DNA from: Dimorphilus gyrociliatus
Taxonomy: Eukaryota; Annelida; Polychaeta; Dinophilidae
Direction: 5' to 3'
Assembly: GCA_904063045.1 (NCBI GenBank)
Contig: CAJFCJ010000028.1
Location: 749,230 to 813,229, forward strand
DNA length: 64,000 nucleotides
Shown here: positions 1 through 13,500 of the stretch, one piece after another
Position numbering within the stretch: position 1 is the first letter of the stretch
Layout: each line of letters begins with the position of its first letter
The notes under the pieces: model-generated
Told to the model about the DNA's origin: nothing
The model's database searches: none
What the model saw: the letters and a program-made list of their open reading frames with translations, nothing else
Translations under genes and position numbers: made by a program

Positions 1-1211
1 TCCTATTCTAAATACCATATTCGTATAAGAATAATTCCTATATAAGAGAAAAAAAGAAAAATTAATAGCAATTTAAATATTAGTTAAAGGGCTTTCGGCT
101 GAGCTGTCATTAATTTTAAAATTATTTCTTTACCTAAGAGTGAAAAATGATGAAAAAGTATATGATAAAGTTTTTTTAAGAGGATGAAAAATATTCATAT
201 TAAAGAGAAAAAAGTTTTAATATCCTAGATTACTAATTGATTTTTCAACTTGGAGAAAGTTACTTTGCAACCTGTGCAGAAGTAAAAGCTGCTACAGTAG
301 TGATAAATGTTGTTATCAAAATATTCGAAAGCTTTGGTATATATGTATTTAGGCCTAGTAGCTTAGATGAGTGATACAGGCTTGAAATGATTAGAAATGA
401 TAAGATAACCTTTTAAAACCTCTTCATTATGTTTTCTGTACAGATATATAACTTTCTCATCAAAATATATAATTCATAATTTTAACTACCATGCTATATC
501 TTAGCTATGAGATATTTAGCATAAAAGAGTGCGTTAGACATAACAATTGCCTATTTTACTAAACGACCATAAGATAGCTGTCTAATCCGTCTAATAGCTA
601 AAAGAAATATATATAAAAAGAAAGAAATAGTTATTCAGATCTAACAAAACATTAAATACCTAAATTTGAAAAAGTCCTATTTAATTGGGATTAAATATTC
701 TATTTTATACTATGTGGAAATAAAATAAGACAGAAGAGAAGTTTCTTTAAATTGTGTTTTTTCCAGTAAAGATAAATGTTTTTTGGGTATAAAATTACTA
801 ATTAAAATAAAAATAGGATGACAGGGAATACGAACAAAGAAGGAGGTTGATATTGTATTGTTTTACAACAAGATTCTCTTCTACCGCAATCTAAGTAAAC
901 AAATAGTTTACTAAGTAATTCTAATACAAGATTTGTAAGTAATTGGAATAAAATATGAGAAATAGAAATTTCATATACCCAATAATCATTTATCCTCTTT
1001 CACTATCATCTTCTACCCCCTTTCCCTGCTTCTCCTGTTCGTTTACCTATAGCCATACTTTTCTTTATAAAATAAAGAAGCTAGTTCATTGAGATTCTCA
1101 TTGTAATCAAAACCTAGTAACACATCCCAAAGGACTATATCCCTTGCATCGAAAATCTTTGAAGTTGTTACACCATTGTAAAAGTAAAAGGGCACACTAC
1201 ATATCAATATA

Positions 1212-1261
<50 letters not shown>

Positions 1262-1370
1262 TATGAGATGTTTCTATTTCATCTAATATGTTGGGGAGCG
1301 CTATAGGCCTTTTATATAACCGGAAATAAAAAATCGGAACTATATAATAAAAGAGAAATGTCCAACAAAC
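1..1370. other. No supported exon; probable trio intron
   Basis: AT-rich sequence downstream (in gene direction) of the last trio donor. A frame at about 1043-1200 on the minus strand is open but gives a short hydrophobic and cysteine-rich peptide with no family resemblance. I see no second DH, PH, Ig or kinase signature. Confidence 0.5.
1205..1264. repeat. (TA)n microsatellite
   Basis: Near-perfect TA dinucleotide run in the intron after the last supported trio exon. It creates spurious MYIYIYIY reading frames on the minus strand. Confidence 0.9.
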
Positions 1371-4043
1371 CTTAAACGGCGAAAATGACTTGCTTTTTCG
1401 CTCTGACTTTTTAGTATTCTCATGAGACTTTTGTACGGCTTTATCTATCCGACTTTGCGACAATTTGCGAACTGGGTTTGTCAACCACCGGAAAGAGCTA
1501 CGCTTTTTCTGGGCAGGACTAGACACATTTGCTGGGCAACTCGCGGTATCGCTATTTGTTTCTGTTTAAAGTGAAAAAAACATAAAAAAAATGATTTAAA
1601 CATCTATCCAAAGTTTTTGTTAGTGTGAGGAGTATGCAGTATGTTCCAAATATATATTAAAATGTCTTAATAAGTTAAAACTACCGTCGTTTTCCATATT
1701 GCTTGACAATCGGACGTTCGGCAATTGTTTCAAAGCGGTCATCGGCACAAGGCCTTGGTGTTCATTTCCGGTTGCATCGAAGGAATTAATTGGCTGAAAA
1801 TGGCGGAAACAATTTGAATAATTTAAGGAAAAGGAGACGTATTACCGTCTTAATTAATTTTGCCTTAATATAACAAAAAATATTTAATGAAATAATATAA
1901 CTTTTATCTGGGGAACTTGAAGAATGAATCTTGTTTTAAACTAATTAATTTTATTATAATATTCAAACAAACTTAAAATATTCTTTACAAATAACCAAGT
2001 ACATTCATTATATATTAAAAGAATCATAAAACATAAACCTTGCTTCTAGTTTAAACGGTAACGACTAAATTGCTATATTACGAACAAATAAGATAAAAGT
2101 AATCCCAACTATACAAGCAATCGTCCAGGCGAAGTCGTACTATTAAACTATATTATTTCGTTTGAATAGCCAATTGCACCTGCTGTACTTCAGTTTACTT
2201 TTTTTCGTGTTAGGAATAGGCCTATTTAGGTACTAGCCTTTTTTTGTCAACAGATACGTAAAACAAAAGGAAAACAAAGAAAAAATATCCTTTACTAATT
2301 AGAGTTTAACACTTCGCAAAACATTCAATTAATAGTATTTTAATATTTTGATAGTATTAAAAAGTAAACAGGGCATCGAAAAAAAAAAACTACAGCAATG
2401 CCATCTTTAATCTATATTGTTAATATTTTTTTGAATTTAGCAAATATATAAGAAAACGTAATATTTGAACATTAAAAAAAATGTTTAATACGAATATATG
2501 ACAGACTATTGTCCCTTAAGGTTAGAGAAATAGATCAATTGCTAATCAATAACGGTAGAAAAAATTTATTTTGCTGTTATATTACTTCTACAAATAAATA
2601 AAAAAAATACAGGTCTTTTTCACCTATTAATTATGAAAAGAGTAATTTATGGATAGTTTATTTATAATTATTTTCAGACTACCAAGAAAGACCTTCAAAA
2701 TATAATAAAAAAATGAAAAATAGGTAAGAAAAACCCCCTAGAAAATATTAATAGAAAAAAAAAAGGTTATAAGACCGACTCAACATCCTCAAGATATTTG
2801 AATAGTACTCCATGAGAGCAATGACTGCTGTACAAACAAATGCGGGACAATTCTCAAAGGCAAAAGTGTGTTTATAGTATTGCAGTAAAAATTTAGTTAG
2901 TAAAATGAAAACTAAACAAGCATTCGAAAGTAAAATATAACAAAATTTCTTTTCTTTTATTTACTTCCTTATCAAATCATTCTATAAGTGAATAGAATAA
3001 AGAAATAGGATTAAATTAAAGATTCTTTTATTCAACTGTAAAGACGAGAATAAAAGAAGAAAATCTTAAGGAACGGAGTATAGTAAACTTAATATTACTT
3101 GCCTAACTGAAAAAAATTAATATTCCCTTTCCTCTCTTCTTCTTATTTACATTAAATGGAGATATTATATCGTATATCAGTATGTTATATATAAGTATAG
3201 TTAAAAATAAAATCGAAAAGAGAATATTATTTATATCTATTGTCTTATAAAGTAGAAATTAGCTAATGGTTAATTTTTATGCAATATCTATATATAGTAA
3301 CATATACAGTATACAGGATATATATATATATATGTGCTGTATATATAATAATAAAAGAATACCGTATAATAAATATTCTATTGAAATACGCAGTATATAA
3401 ATAATTTTTTTTTAATATCCTTCTTCTAAAAACATATAACTAATTTAGGATAATAAAAAAATCCTAAAAGCATCCAACGAAGGTTATATCAGCGATTATC
3501 TTCAGTAATGTAAATTTAAGCTAACAGATGTTGTATTGCAGTATAATATGTCTAACTCCACGTCTTAGTAAATTAAATCTTGAGAATACGTTAAGTTAAA
3601 TATTTTGCCCACAGAATTTTTATCTTCCTATTATTAGTGGTCCAATCGACAACATTCGAGTGTTGTTGAGAATACTTTAATAAACTTTTTATATAATTTA
3701 ATTATCTTTGCGAATAATATCATACTAGAAAAGAAAAAATTGTTACCTTAAGAACACCAGATGCCGACAATGTTCCAGGGGGTAATAATTTGACTAGGAC
3801 GTATTCACCAGGTGGCGAAACTGATGGCGCCGGATCAAGTAATTCAACGTGTTCACCCGGTCGTACTATAAATAAATACGACAAAATGAATTTTTACACG
3901 GAAAAAGACGTCGGTTAAAATTTTAGGTTGACATACGAACCGCTTAGCTGTCCGCTACCAGGTGGCGCTCTGTGTGATATGACGACGACGTAGATTGGAG
4001 CTGTTAAGGCTTTCTGTTGACTAGTATGAGTTGCGGAAGAAAC
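1371..4043 (-). other. trio: trio exons 29-32: SH3 domain and basic tail
   Basis: Exons: 3941-4043, 3747-3865, 1685-1793 and 1371-1561, joined in phase. The SH3 domain reads [20 protein letters not shown], then [32 protein letters not shown] and [15 protein letters not shown]; the GLVP element and the RPGE/RRGQ position match the TRIO SH3. The final exon encodes [18 protein letters not shown], matching the conserved RKWLTSPVRRLSSGK of human TRIO, followed by a lysine/serine-rich stretch ending SFSPFK at the donor. The SH3 lacks the usual ALYDY, as does vertebrate TRIO SH3. Confidence 0.9.
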
Positions 4044-5534
4044 CTAAAATAAAATTTAAGGAAATTAATGTCAATTTTCTATACAGCTATATATTTTTAT
4101 ATCAAATATATGCAAAGGAATACATACTGTATACTGTATATATATATATATATATACAGTAGTATATCTAGTGTTTATATACAGTATATTGCGTAGCATG
4201 GTGTCTAATCGTATCATTCAAACGACCTTGAATAATTTTTTATACTTTGCTACAACCCTTACTGAAAGCGATTGCAGTAAAAAGGAAATCGAAATACAGT
4301 ATACATTAATATATACTTAAGCTTTACTTTCTTTATTATGACAAATATATCGCTAAAGATGTAGAATATTCTCGTTTCTAGGCTATTATTAATTATTAGT
4401 TTCAATTAGTAACCGATATCTTCTTTTATTTTATACAATAATTACTTTCATATTTTATATGTTAAAACGTTTGATATATTCTTCGTTACCTTTGTTATTT
4501 ACAGTTGTTTTATCACGAATTAGTTTAAAACCTATATCTCATTTTTCCCTTATTTCTTCTCTTAAAAAAAACAGCCCTATCTTTTTTTTTTTATTTTTTA
4601 AAGTATATCTCTTTCTTTTTGCTTTTTCCAATTCCTTTAATTAAATCATTTGTTGTTTCCGTTCGTTCATAGTCCAATTTGTTCTTTCCTATTTTACAAT
4701 GAAAGGAGGAAGGAGAAAGCGTCAAGCTCGAATTTAAATTAATTAACCAAAACAAGACTGATAATTATATTATTGTGTACTACGTATAATTTTACTTATA
4801 TAAATTACGAAGGTTACCTGTATATGGACGCTAGTCCTCAAGATATGTTTTACACATGTCTCAAGCTCCTAATTAGTTATTATACTGAACTAGTTATCAA
4901 AAAGGGTTGTATTTCTTTTCGCAGTTAGTATCTTTTAACGTTGTTTAAGTTCTTACACTAAGAAAATATAGAGGTTTCGTTGTACTCCAGTTCATAGAAG
5001 ACAAAAAAAAACATACAATTTTTTATAATAAGAAGTGCAATATATTTGTAATTATACTCGGCTCTAGTAGACGCTGTACTTTTATATTAGAAATATAGAG
5101 ACGCATATACTATATATGCAAAACTTACTGTATATTAAATAAGTTTAAAAATTAAAAAAGAACCGTCCAATACTAATATTTTATTAGAAAGATGATTTTG
5201 CTATTACTAAAGGGGAAACTCAAATCGTGCTGTAAAGAAAGTAATATCTAATAGAAAATCTTGTTCTTTTTCTAATAATTTCTTAAAAACATATATTATC
5301 AATAAATTTTTACATTTTCCTTTTTGTTTTCTCTTGATATTGAAGAGAGAAAAAAAACAGTAAATTGATACTTTTTAGTCGACCTATAAATCAACAAAAA
5401 CCCTCTTAGAGTTGATAGAAAAGAATTAAAAATTTGTCTATACAATACATACTGTATATATATATATATATTTTAATTTATTCAAAGTATTTCCCCCCTA
5501 AGATGAGTGGAAGAAGAAGAGAGAAAAAGAGGCC

Positions 5535-5568
<34 letters not shown>

Positions 5569-6421
5569 AAGCAATTTTCCTTTTCAATTTTTTTCTTTAC
5601 TCTTTTTCCACCCATTCAGTAACCTACTCCTAAGCTTAGTATAGAGAATTTTCGTTAAATGCTGTATTACTTGGAAATATTACTAATTTAAAAATATCGA
5701 GTTTGAAAAGATAGAATAAAGAAAAAAATAGGAATAAATTGGTATCTTTTTTCCTTGAATACAAGAAAAAATTGGAGTTGGGTTTTCATTAAATTACAGT
5801 TTTCTTGCCAGGATTCTTTCCAAAAATTTTATGTATCAGTCTAATAATATACGTGTAAAATTAATATTTGTCTTTCAACAACAGTATATATGAGATAATA
5901 TAATGAGATTTTTTTGAGCTTAATCGGACAAGAGTTGTCTACTAAACAGGATAATAGAGAGTAGAATATACATAGGTAGATAGCAGAGGCAAGATATTAG
6001 TACAATAAAAAAAAAACATGGAGCGCACCTCTTACCTTTCCGTTCAATTTTACTTTTAGAAAAATGCTATTAATTAAAATAGGATGCTATGTAAACAAAT
6101 ATTCCATTGAAATATTTGAATAGACCTCCTTAGTAACGTTTATTTCCAATATCTTAATATGACAAAGAAAGAGATTCTGGAGAATGATTGATAAAATAGA
6201 AACTTCGCTTTTCTCTTTTTCTTTTTGTATAAACTAGGTTAAATGATTTCTTTTTAAGCTCAAGAAAAAAAATTGTCTTACCATTTATCTTTTAAATCGC
6301 CGACAATAAGTTACACAATCAAAAGAATTATTCGACTAGACTAAGCAATTACATCAGTAGATTTCTTACATACAAGATAAATATAGAGTTTGTACATGGT
6401 TAACATACTCCGTAGAGGGGA

Positions 6422-6491
<70 letters not shown>

Positions 6492-9400
6492 GAGTTAGGA
6501 AGAAATAAAGAGCCGTGTGTGAGAAATTTTAAAAAACCGGGTTAATTAACTTGCTTTTACTGTAGTATACTTACAGTTTATAATGAGTTATAGATACACG
6601 TTATATTAGCTCTCTTTCTCTATAAATAAATATATATATTTATATATATATATATAGTATATATATTCTAATTCATGTACATATAAACCGTTACAAGATA
6701 CCAAACATATTAAACCGAAGCAAAACGTTTGCATGATTCAACTACATTTTTAATTGAATTTTGTTAATTAAGAATTAAAAAGCTATGTAAACTACTGTTA
6801 AATTTTTAATTATACTCATCTATCAGATCATTCGATCAATATAGGCTAAGATCTTTTTTAAAAAGAAAGGATCAACAAAACATGCTACAAAGACGTGAAA
6901 CGCAATTTATTACTTTTAGCCTATCTGGTAAAAATTTAACTCCTCTTAAAAAAAGCGTTGCAAAGTGAACGATATAATGGCTTTACCTCATCTCCGGAAT
7001 ACGAACAATCCGTAATGTCACTAATTTCTGCGTCTAAACTCTCAGATTGCGTTCTAGAACCAAAATCCCTTCGTTTTTTCAAGCGTAAAGCTCGTAATAC
7101 AAAAGATCCCCAACTGTGCATATTGTTTGTCACATTACCAACCAAACAGTATTTTTTATTCTACGAAACGGTACAAACTCGCAAAGTGTGTATGCAGACA
7201 GTCCGACTGCACTATGCAGCCTAACAAACGCCAAACGCACTATATTTACGCGGTAGGCCGTGCTTTTTCTATTACAAACTATGGTTTGTCTGACTTAAAA
7301 TGAGCATCTATATATTATTTCAAGATTTTCTTTCTCTTTACGGCTTACTAGTTTCAGAAATCATGACTAAAAGTCATCAGGATATAGTCACTGGGAAATT
7401 TACGTTGTCAATTAAAGGAAATAGACATACTTAATAAATGCTATAAAAGACCAACTTTATACCGGTAAAAAGAACCGGAATAGTTAAGAGACGAAAGGAA
7501 AGTAAAGGATATTATAGAAAATGTTTACCGTAAGATTTTAACAAACAATGGAAAAAACTTACCGGATAGTTCCATAACCAGTACAAAGACATTATATAAA
7601 AATCGTGTCACGACTCATCGTGCTCTTTCAGGTATCTCTTTTTCAATATTATCCCGATAAGGAGCTTATCTGACTTTTTTAAAATTACACCATTGGATAG
7701 TAAACACAAATGACAAACTATGGAGAGATCAATAAAAAATATACACTCGGTATGCTCTAAATGGAGAATCGAAAGCAATTATCGACACGAATTGCGGAAG
7801 AGAAAAATAATAAAAAACATATTCTGCTGACAAACTTTCAAGCACAGTATTTATACTTACAATTGAAGAAACTTTCAAATAAATGATATTAAATTAGATA
7901 AGTAACAAAGAGAGACGAATGGAAAGTATTAACACTCCTTTATATGGAATAATTTTTTATACAAAAATAAGTTACGCCAACTAACTTGACAAACTGTCAA
8001 TTGGCTCTTAGTATAAATTGACTGTAATTATCAGATAGCGGCAAACAGTCAACATAATGAATGATAAAATTGTCGTAGGTGGACAAACTAATCAAAAAAC
8101 GCCTATACATCTCATATGCCTAAGCAGAATACAAACCGTCGAGTAGCGTCCAGTCGTCTAAGTGCAAACTTAATGGTGACACTAGCGCCACCGTCAAACG
8201 GTTTTTACCCGTTCTGTTTTAAACCATACAATTTTACAAGACAAATACCTTTGGTATGTCTTTGAGTGGCAAACTCCTATCAATCTGTGGCCTTATCGAT
8301 CCTAATAGTAGCGCCCCCTACAATATATACCATTTTAAGGCGTACAAGAATTACACACGCTTCAAGGTTTTTCACGCAAATTAGAACTTGGACACATTGA
8401 GGAATTTTTCTCTTTCAGTTGACTAAGTAACGTTTAGACAGAACTATATCCAAGCAATTTATATATGTATAGTAAAAGAGTTTGTTATATCAACAATAGT
8501 TACAAGTAAAAAATTGCTTCGCTATTGTTAAAACTTTCAAGAAAACTTTATGCTAAACCAAGTTTTACTTCTTCATTTTCTAGAGATGCTCCTTATGCAT
8601 AAATTAAATAAGTAGTCTAATCAAGTAGGAAGGATATCATCTAACAGTAGCAATATTATATGACACTCCAAATTTCCATTATTTTTAGATAAACCGATTA
8701 GCTACGACTACAACTATTAATTACAAACTCCCTCTGCATATGTAAACATTTGAGATATACTGCATAGTATTTTATACATATCTAATATACTAATATATAC
8801 AGTATATATATACGATATAAATCGTTTGAAGCGAATGATTGCGATAAACTTTGGTGACATCTCTAATAGCTAGAAGACGATTTCTAGCAATCAGTCTACT
8901 TTTTACTTACCCTCAAATCGGATGGAGGTGGTGGTAAGCCGCAAAGAGATCCTCCAGAGTCAGACGTACCAGTGGACGCATTTGTATTTACTGATGTCAT
9001 TGAACCTGCTTGCAACCTTGACGAATCAAGACCGAGATCATCAACTGAAATGGAGTCATCCAATTCTCTTGAAATACGACGTAGTGAGGAAAAGACATGC
9101 TCCTGAATGAGTTCGCGCAACTTTTTAGTCCAAGCTAATTTTGTGTCCAAAGAAGGCGCCTAGAGTGGATAAATCGTAATCAATCAATTTCGATTAGGGT
9201 AAGGTAGTTCTTGGACAGATAACCTTTAAAATGATTTTATTATCAGACAAATTTGACGTGAGAGTGATAGCAAATTTGCATTGGTCGCCTTCTATGTGTT
9301 CCTTGATATGATTGCCCATTTCATTTATCTATTTAAAAAGGGAATAAAGCTATTTAATATTTTCACAAAACTTTCCAATTTATCAAATGCGGTATAATGT

Positions 9401-10463
9401 AGGCCTTATACAATATTCATATACCAATTGTAAGCTCTTTAAGAAGACCTAATGCAAGAAAAGACTGTCATCTAAATTTTTGAACAGATGAGTCTCAGTT
9501 AATATATATTTCTGTGCAAATTTATGATAGATTAGGTTTAAGTAGAATTCTATCGATTTATGGAAAAACTATAATAAACTAGGTTTAATTCGTTTCTGTT
9601 TTTTTTTGTAGTTAACTATAAAGTCTATATCAATCAATGATTGACATGCTCCTCTACAGTAAAATGTTGTTGGTATACCAACACCTTTTATTTCAAGCAG
9701 AGAATATTAGTATTTTTAAGTACATCTCAACAAGTTTATACAAACCATTAACTTGAATTTGTAGCTATATTTAGCCTTTCCACTATTATCCAGACTCTTC
9801 TTGGCAAAAACTAAGCAGACGTCGAATAAAAACAGATGCCGCTCCTTTCCCTTTTTTATTAACTGTCTTTGATCCCATGCCGTAAATGAGTCTTGTAGAA
9901 TAACGTCACCGAAATATTCATGCTTTATAGAAGAAAAATAGAATAAAAGTTTACTATTAATAAACAATCAGCATCAAACAATTTATAATCAATTAAGAAA
10001 TTAATGCTGAAACATAGAAATATACATTTAAATAAAAAAAAACAACCAATTATAAGAGTTAAGGTAGTATTATAATACTATAATTGATTTCTCTTTTCTT
10101 TTATATGCATAGGATAAAAATAGATAACGAAAAGAATATATAAAGTAGAAAACTGTAGATTTACTTTTATAGTTATTTTTAATTATAGCAAAAAAAACAA
10201 GGAGAGAGATTCATGAAAATAACAAAAATTATAGAAGCAATAGCGTGAAACTTCTAAGAAACTTAAATCCATTTTGTACAGTAAGGATAATACTGGTTTT
10301 TTTCTCTCTCTCCCTCTTTCTGCAACAATACGAACGAATAGATGATTTTTCTAACATGTTTAAAGATATTACAGCCAATTTCATAAAAAGAACTATCTGT
10401 GTTTAAAAATAGAAAGTGTACAGTAGCCTTCTCTGTCTCTGTCTCTCTGTCTATGTATCTATC

Positions 10464-10508
<45 letters not shown>

Positions 10509-13500
10509 AGCTACAGCAAGTTTCCTTTCCATTCCCCTAACAGGTCCGGAAAAGGTAAAGGTAAAAATACTTGCAAACAATTAATAAAATAATTTACATC
10601 AACACTAGATTCTCCTATGAATGTTATTTGTTTAGACAGCATCGTTAGCCAACTGTCTCCGGAAATTACACTCAAAAAACAACTAACCAAATTGCGATGA
10701 CAATATCCAAAAATCAGCTTTAACTTGGACATGAAAGGTATTAAACTATCATATAAAATAAGAAAATTTAATGTTATAAGCACATTAATTAAGAGTCTCA
10801 TTAAAATGTTATAGCACTTTACTTTTCTTATAAAGCTTATGCCATTCCCATTTAGAGAGTATTATAACGAATGCAATTATAAATGAATTCTTATATAAAA
10901 ATATATTGCTAATTACGTGAAAATTGGCCAAATTTTCTTTTTTTTAAGCAGTCTGTGAAACTGTTTTCTTTTTTTTATACAATACAGAGAGATCTTCCAT
11001 TGATGGAACAAATTGAATTTAAAAGTGCATTCTTTCTCGTCTTCTCTTCGATTAATAGGGTAATAAGCAACTGGCGCAGATACTTTGCTACAAAAGAAAT
11101 CTGTTTTGTTTTTGTCCTTAAATCAGGTTACATAAAAAGCAAACTTCTTATTTTATGCTAAATATAAGTTTATCAGATAATTTACAGCTTTAAAACCCAA
11201 CAGTAGAGATGCAGTTTTTTTCGATTTCATCCCCTCTGTCTTCCTGCCTAATAGATGTCGTTTTTGGCATCATTAGATGTAATTTAAAAACAGCGAAAAA
11301 AGACAAACTAAATATCCCATAGAATGAAATTTGATACATATACACATTTAATGAACATTGTACATATATATTATACAAGTTAAAAATCGCCTCTATAGTA
11401 CAATAACGCCACCTATTATGTGGATAAAATAAGTAAATTACAAATATAATTACCTGTTCGTAACCGTCTAGCATACTAAAATGTAAAGCGTCATTAGCTC
11501 TTTTAGGAACATTGAGCATCACTTCTAATCCTTCCTATAGGCGGGAAAAGAATTATTTAATAGGCTTATATTATATAAAACTCAAGATGAAGAAAACTAC
11601 TTTTAACTCTCCCTTATCTTCATCACAACAGGAGAGCAAATCTTTTAACAGTAGCTGGTATTTAGTGATTCTCTGAACAGGCTTAATAAGATACGAGGAG
11701 AGAGGGGCAGGCAAGTTTTGCTTATATTGTAATTTCTACAAAAGATATATTCAATTAAGGATAAAATGATGAATCTTCAATAAAAGCCTTTACCTCAAAA
11801 TAATCAAATGCACAATTAACCAAACAATGATTAGAGTCTGGTTTATTCTTACAGTACGTAACATATATTGAGAATTTTTTGGCCCATGTGACAAAACAAT
11901 GACCAACGTCTTCTGGAATACTTTCATACTTTTCCAATTCTTTTAGGAAAATGCTTTAAATAAAAAAGGAAAATATGTAATCTTTAGATAATACTCAAAC
12001 TTCTATAAATATATATAATACATATTAGTTAATAAAGCGAATTAGTTTATTATTTACCTTTGATGAAAAGCATAAATATCTTCGATATTCGAGAATAGAA
12101 TATCAACTTTACCGATTAAACTAGTTGGTATATCCTGCATCGTTTCAAGTTGACGTTTATAGCACTGAATCAGTGAAAAGGACTTTAGAATTATTGGGAA
12201 CTACGTACATCGACATTAAGTATTGTAATCAACTTGGCTAATATTAGTCCAAACCTTATTAACACTCTTAATCATTTATATACATTTATATATATATAAA
12301 ATTTGACGAAGCTAATTAATTAATAACTAACCCTTATACAAGTATTTAAGTCATCAACATAAACCCTTTCAGTTTGAATTAATTCAGCAAGAATAAACTC
12401 TCGTTTTCTAGCTGATTTTCTTTTGGCTTCATTTATTTTGGACGCGGATTGTTGAATTCTTTCCTCTAGTGTACGATCAGACGTTTCACTAGATAATGAA
12501 CTTTTTTCTACAGCTTCAGCTTCTTCAGGAGATTTCATACTAGAGTCATCACCATTGATTTGAGATTCTAATTTAACCCTGTATTGTTTCATTTTGGCGC
12601 AAAATTCTTTATATTTTCCATCTACAGCTTTAACCCAATACGAAAATTGAACAGCGTGAGAATGTCCACTTTCTAGTGTAGATTTAGCAATTTGTCGTAA
12701 AAGTAGAACTTTTTCATGAGTTTCCTAATTATTAAAAAATAGAAAAGCAAATATTTAAATAAAATTAATTCAAATGCATGTAAAGCTTTATGTAAAAATA
12801 TGTAATCTATTAAATTCTTCATAAATCAATCAATAGATTTCTTTTCCCTTTAAAAAAAAAGAAAAAAATACTAAAGAAAAGCATTAAGTAAGTTAGCTGT
12901 TTCCTTTTTCTTATTTTCTTTTTGATGGAATTAGGAAAGCGAATTTTTTGATCCTTAATATAAGAAGCTCGTAAGAAATAAGGTAGGTGAAGGATTATTT
13001 AAAGCTGATAGCATTTTTGAAGCTCAATTTTTCCGTAGTTAAATATCAAGTATTTAGCCGAACACTATACTGACTTAAAGCTTATTTTGACCTTAAAAAA
13101 TTGAAAGGGTCATAAAAAAGAAACAAAGAAAAAAAGATATAAAAACAGACTTTTTGTTATTTTGATATCTTTTTTTTTTGCTTTGTTTAATCAAATAGCT
13201 TTAGCTTTAAGTTTATGAATAGTAGTAGCTAAAACAGAATAAAAAACTTTTTACAAAGCATAAGGACTTATTTTTCTGTGGTAAAAAATAAAGCTATTTC
13301 ACCTCTTTCACGCAATAACTGCCTAAAATCTGAAATATGAAGTTTTTTGCCTAAAAACTTTTATACAATGTGACAAAAATAAACCCGAAATAATCAATTT
13401 GAAAACGTTGAATTGACCTACTTTGCAATTTGATTTAAATTCATTATGTTCGTTTAAAAGTCTTGAAGCATCTTTATCACTTTCATTAAGATTTGACGTT

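Noticed and set aside
1043-1258. Possible final trio exon
   Set aside because: No acceptor in the required phase gives a family-like peptide; the frame is partly TA repeat.
10263-10801. Open frames on both strands inside a trio intron
   Set aside because: They cross an AT microsatellite, show no family resemblance, and lie between trio exons that join in frame without them.
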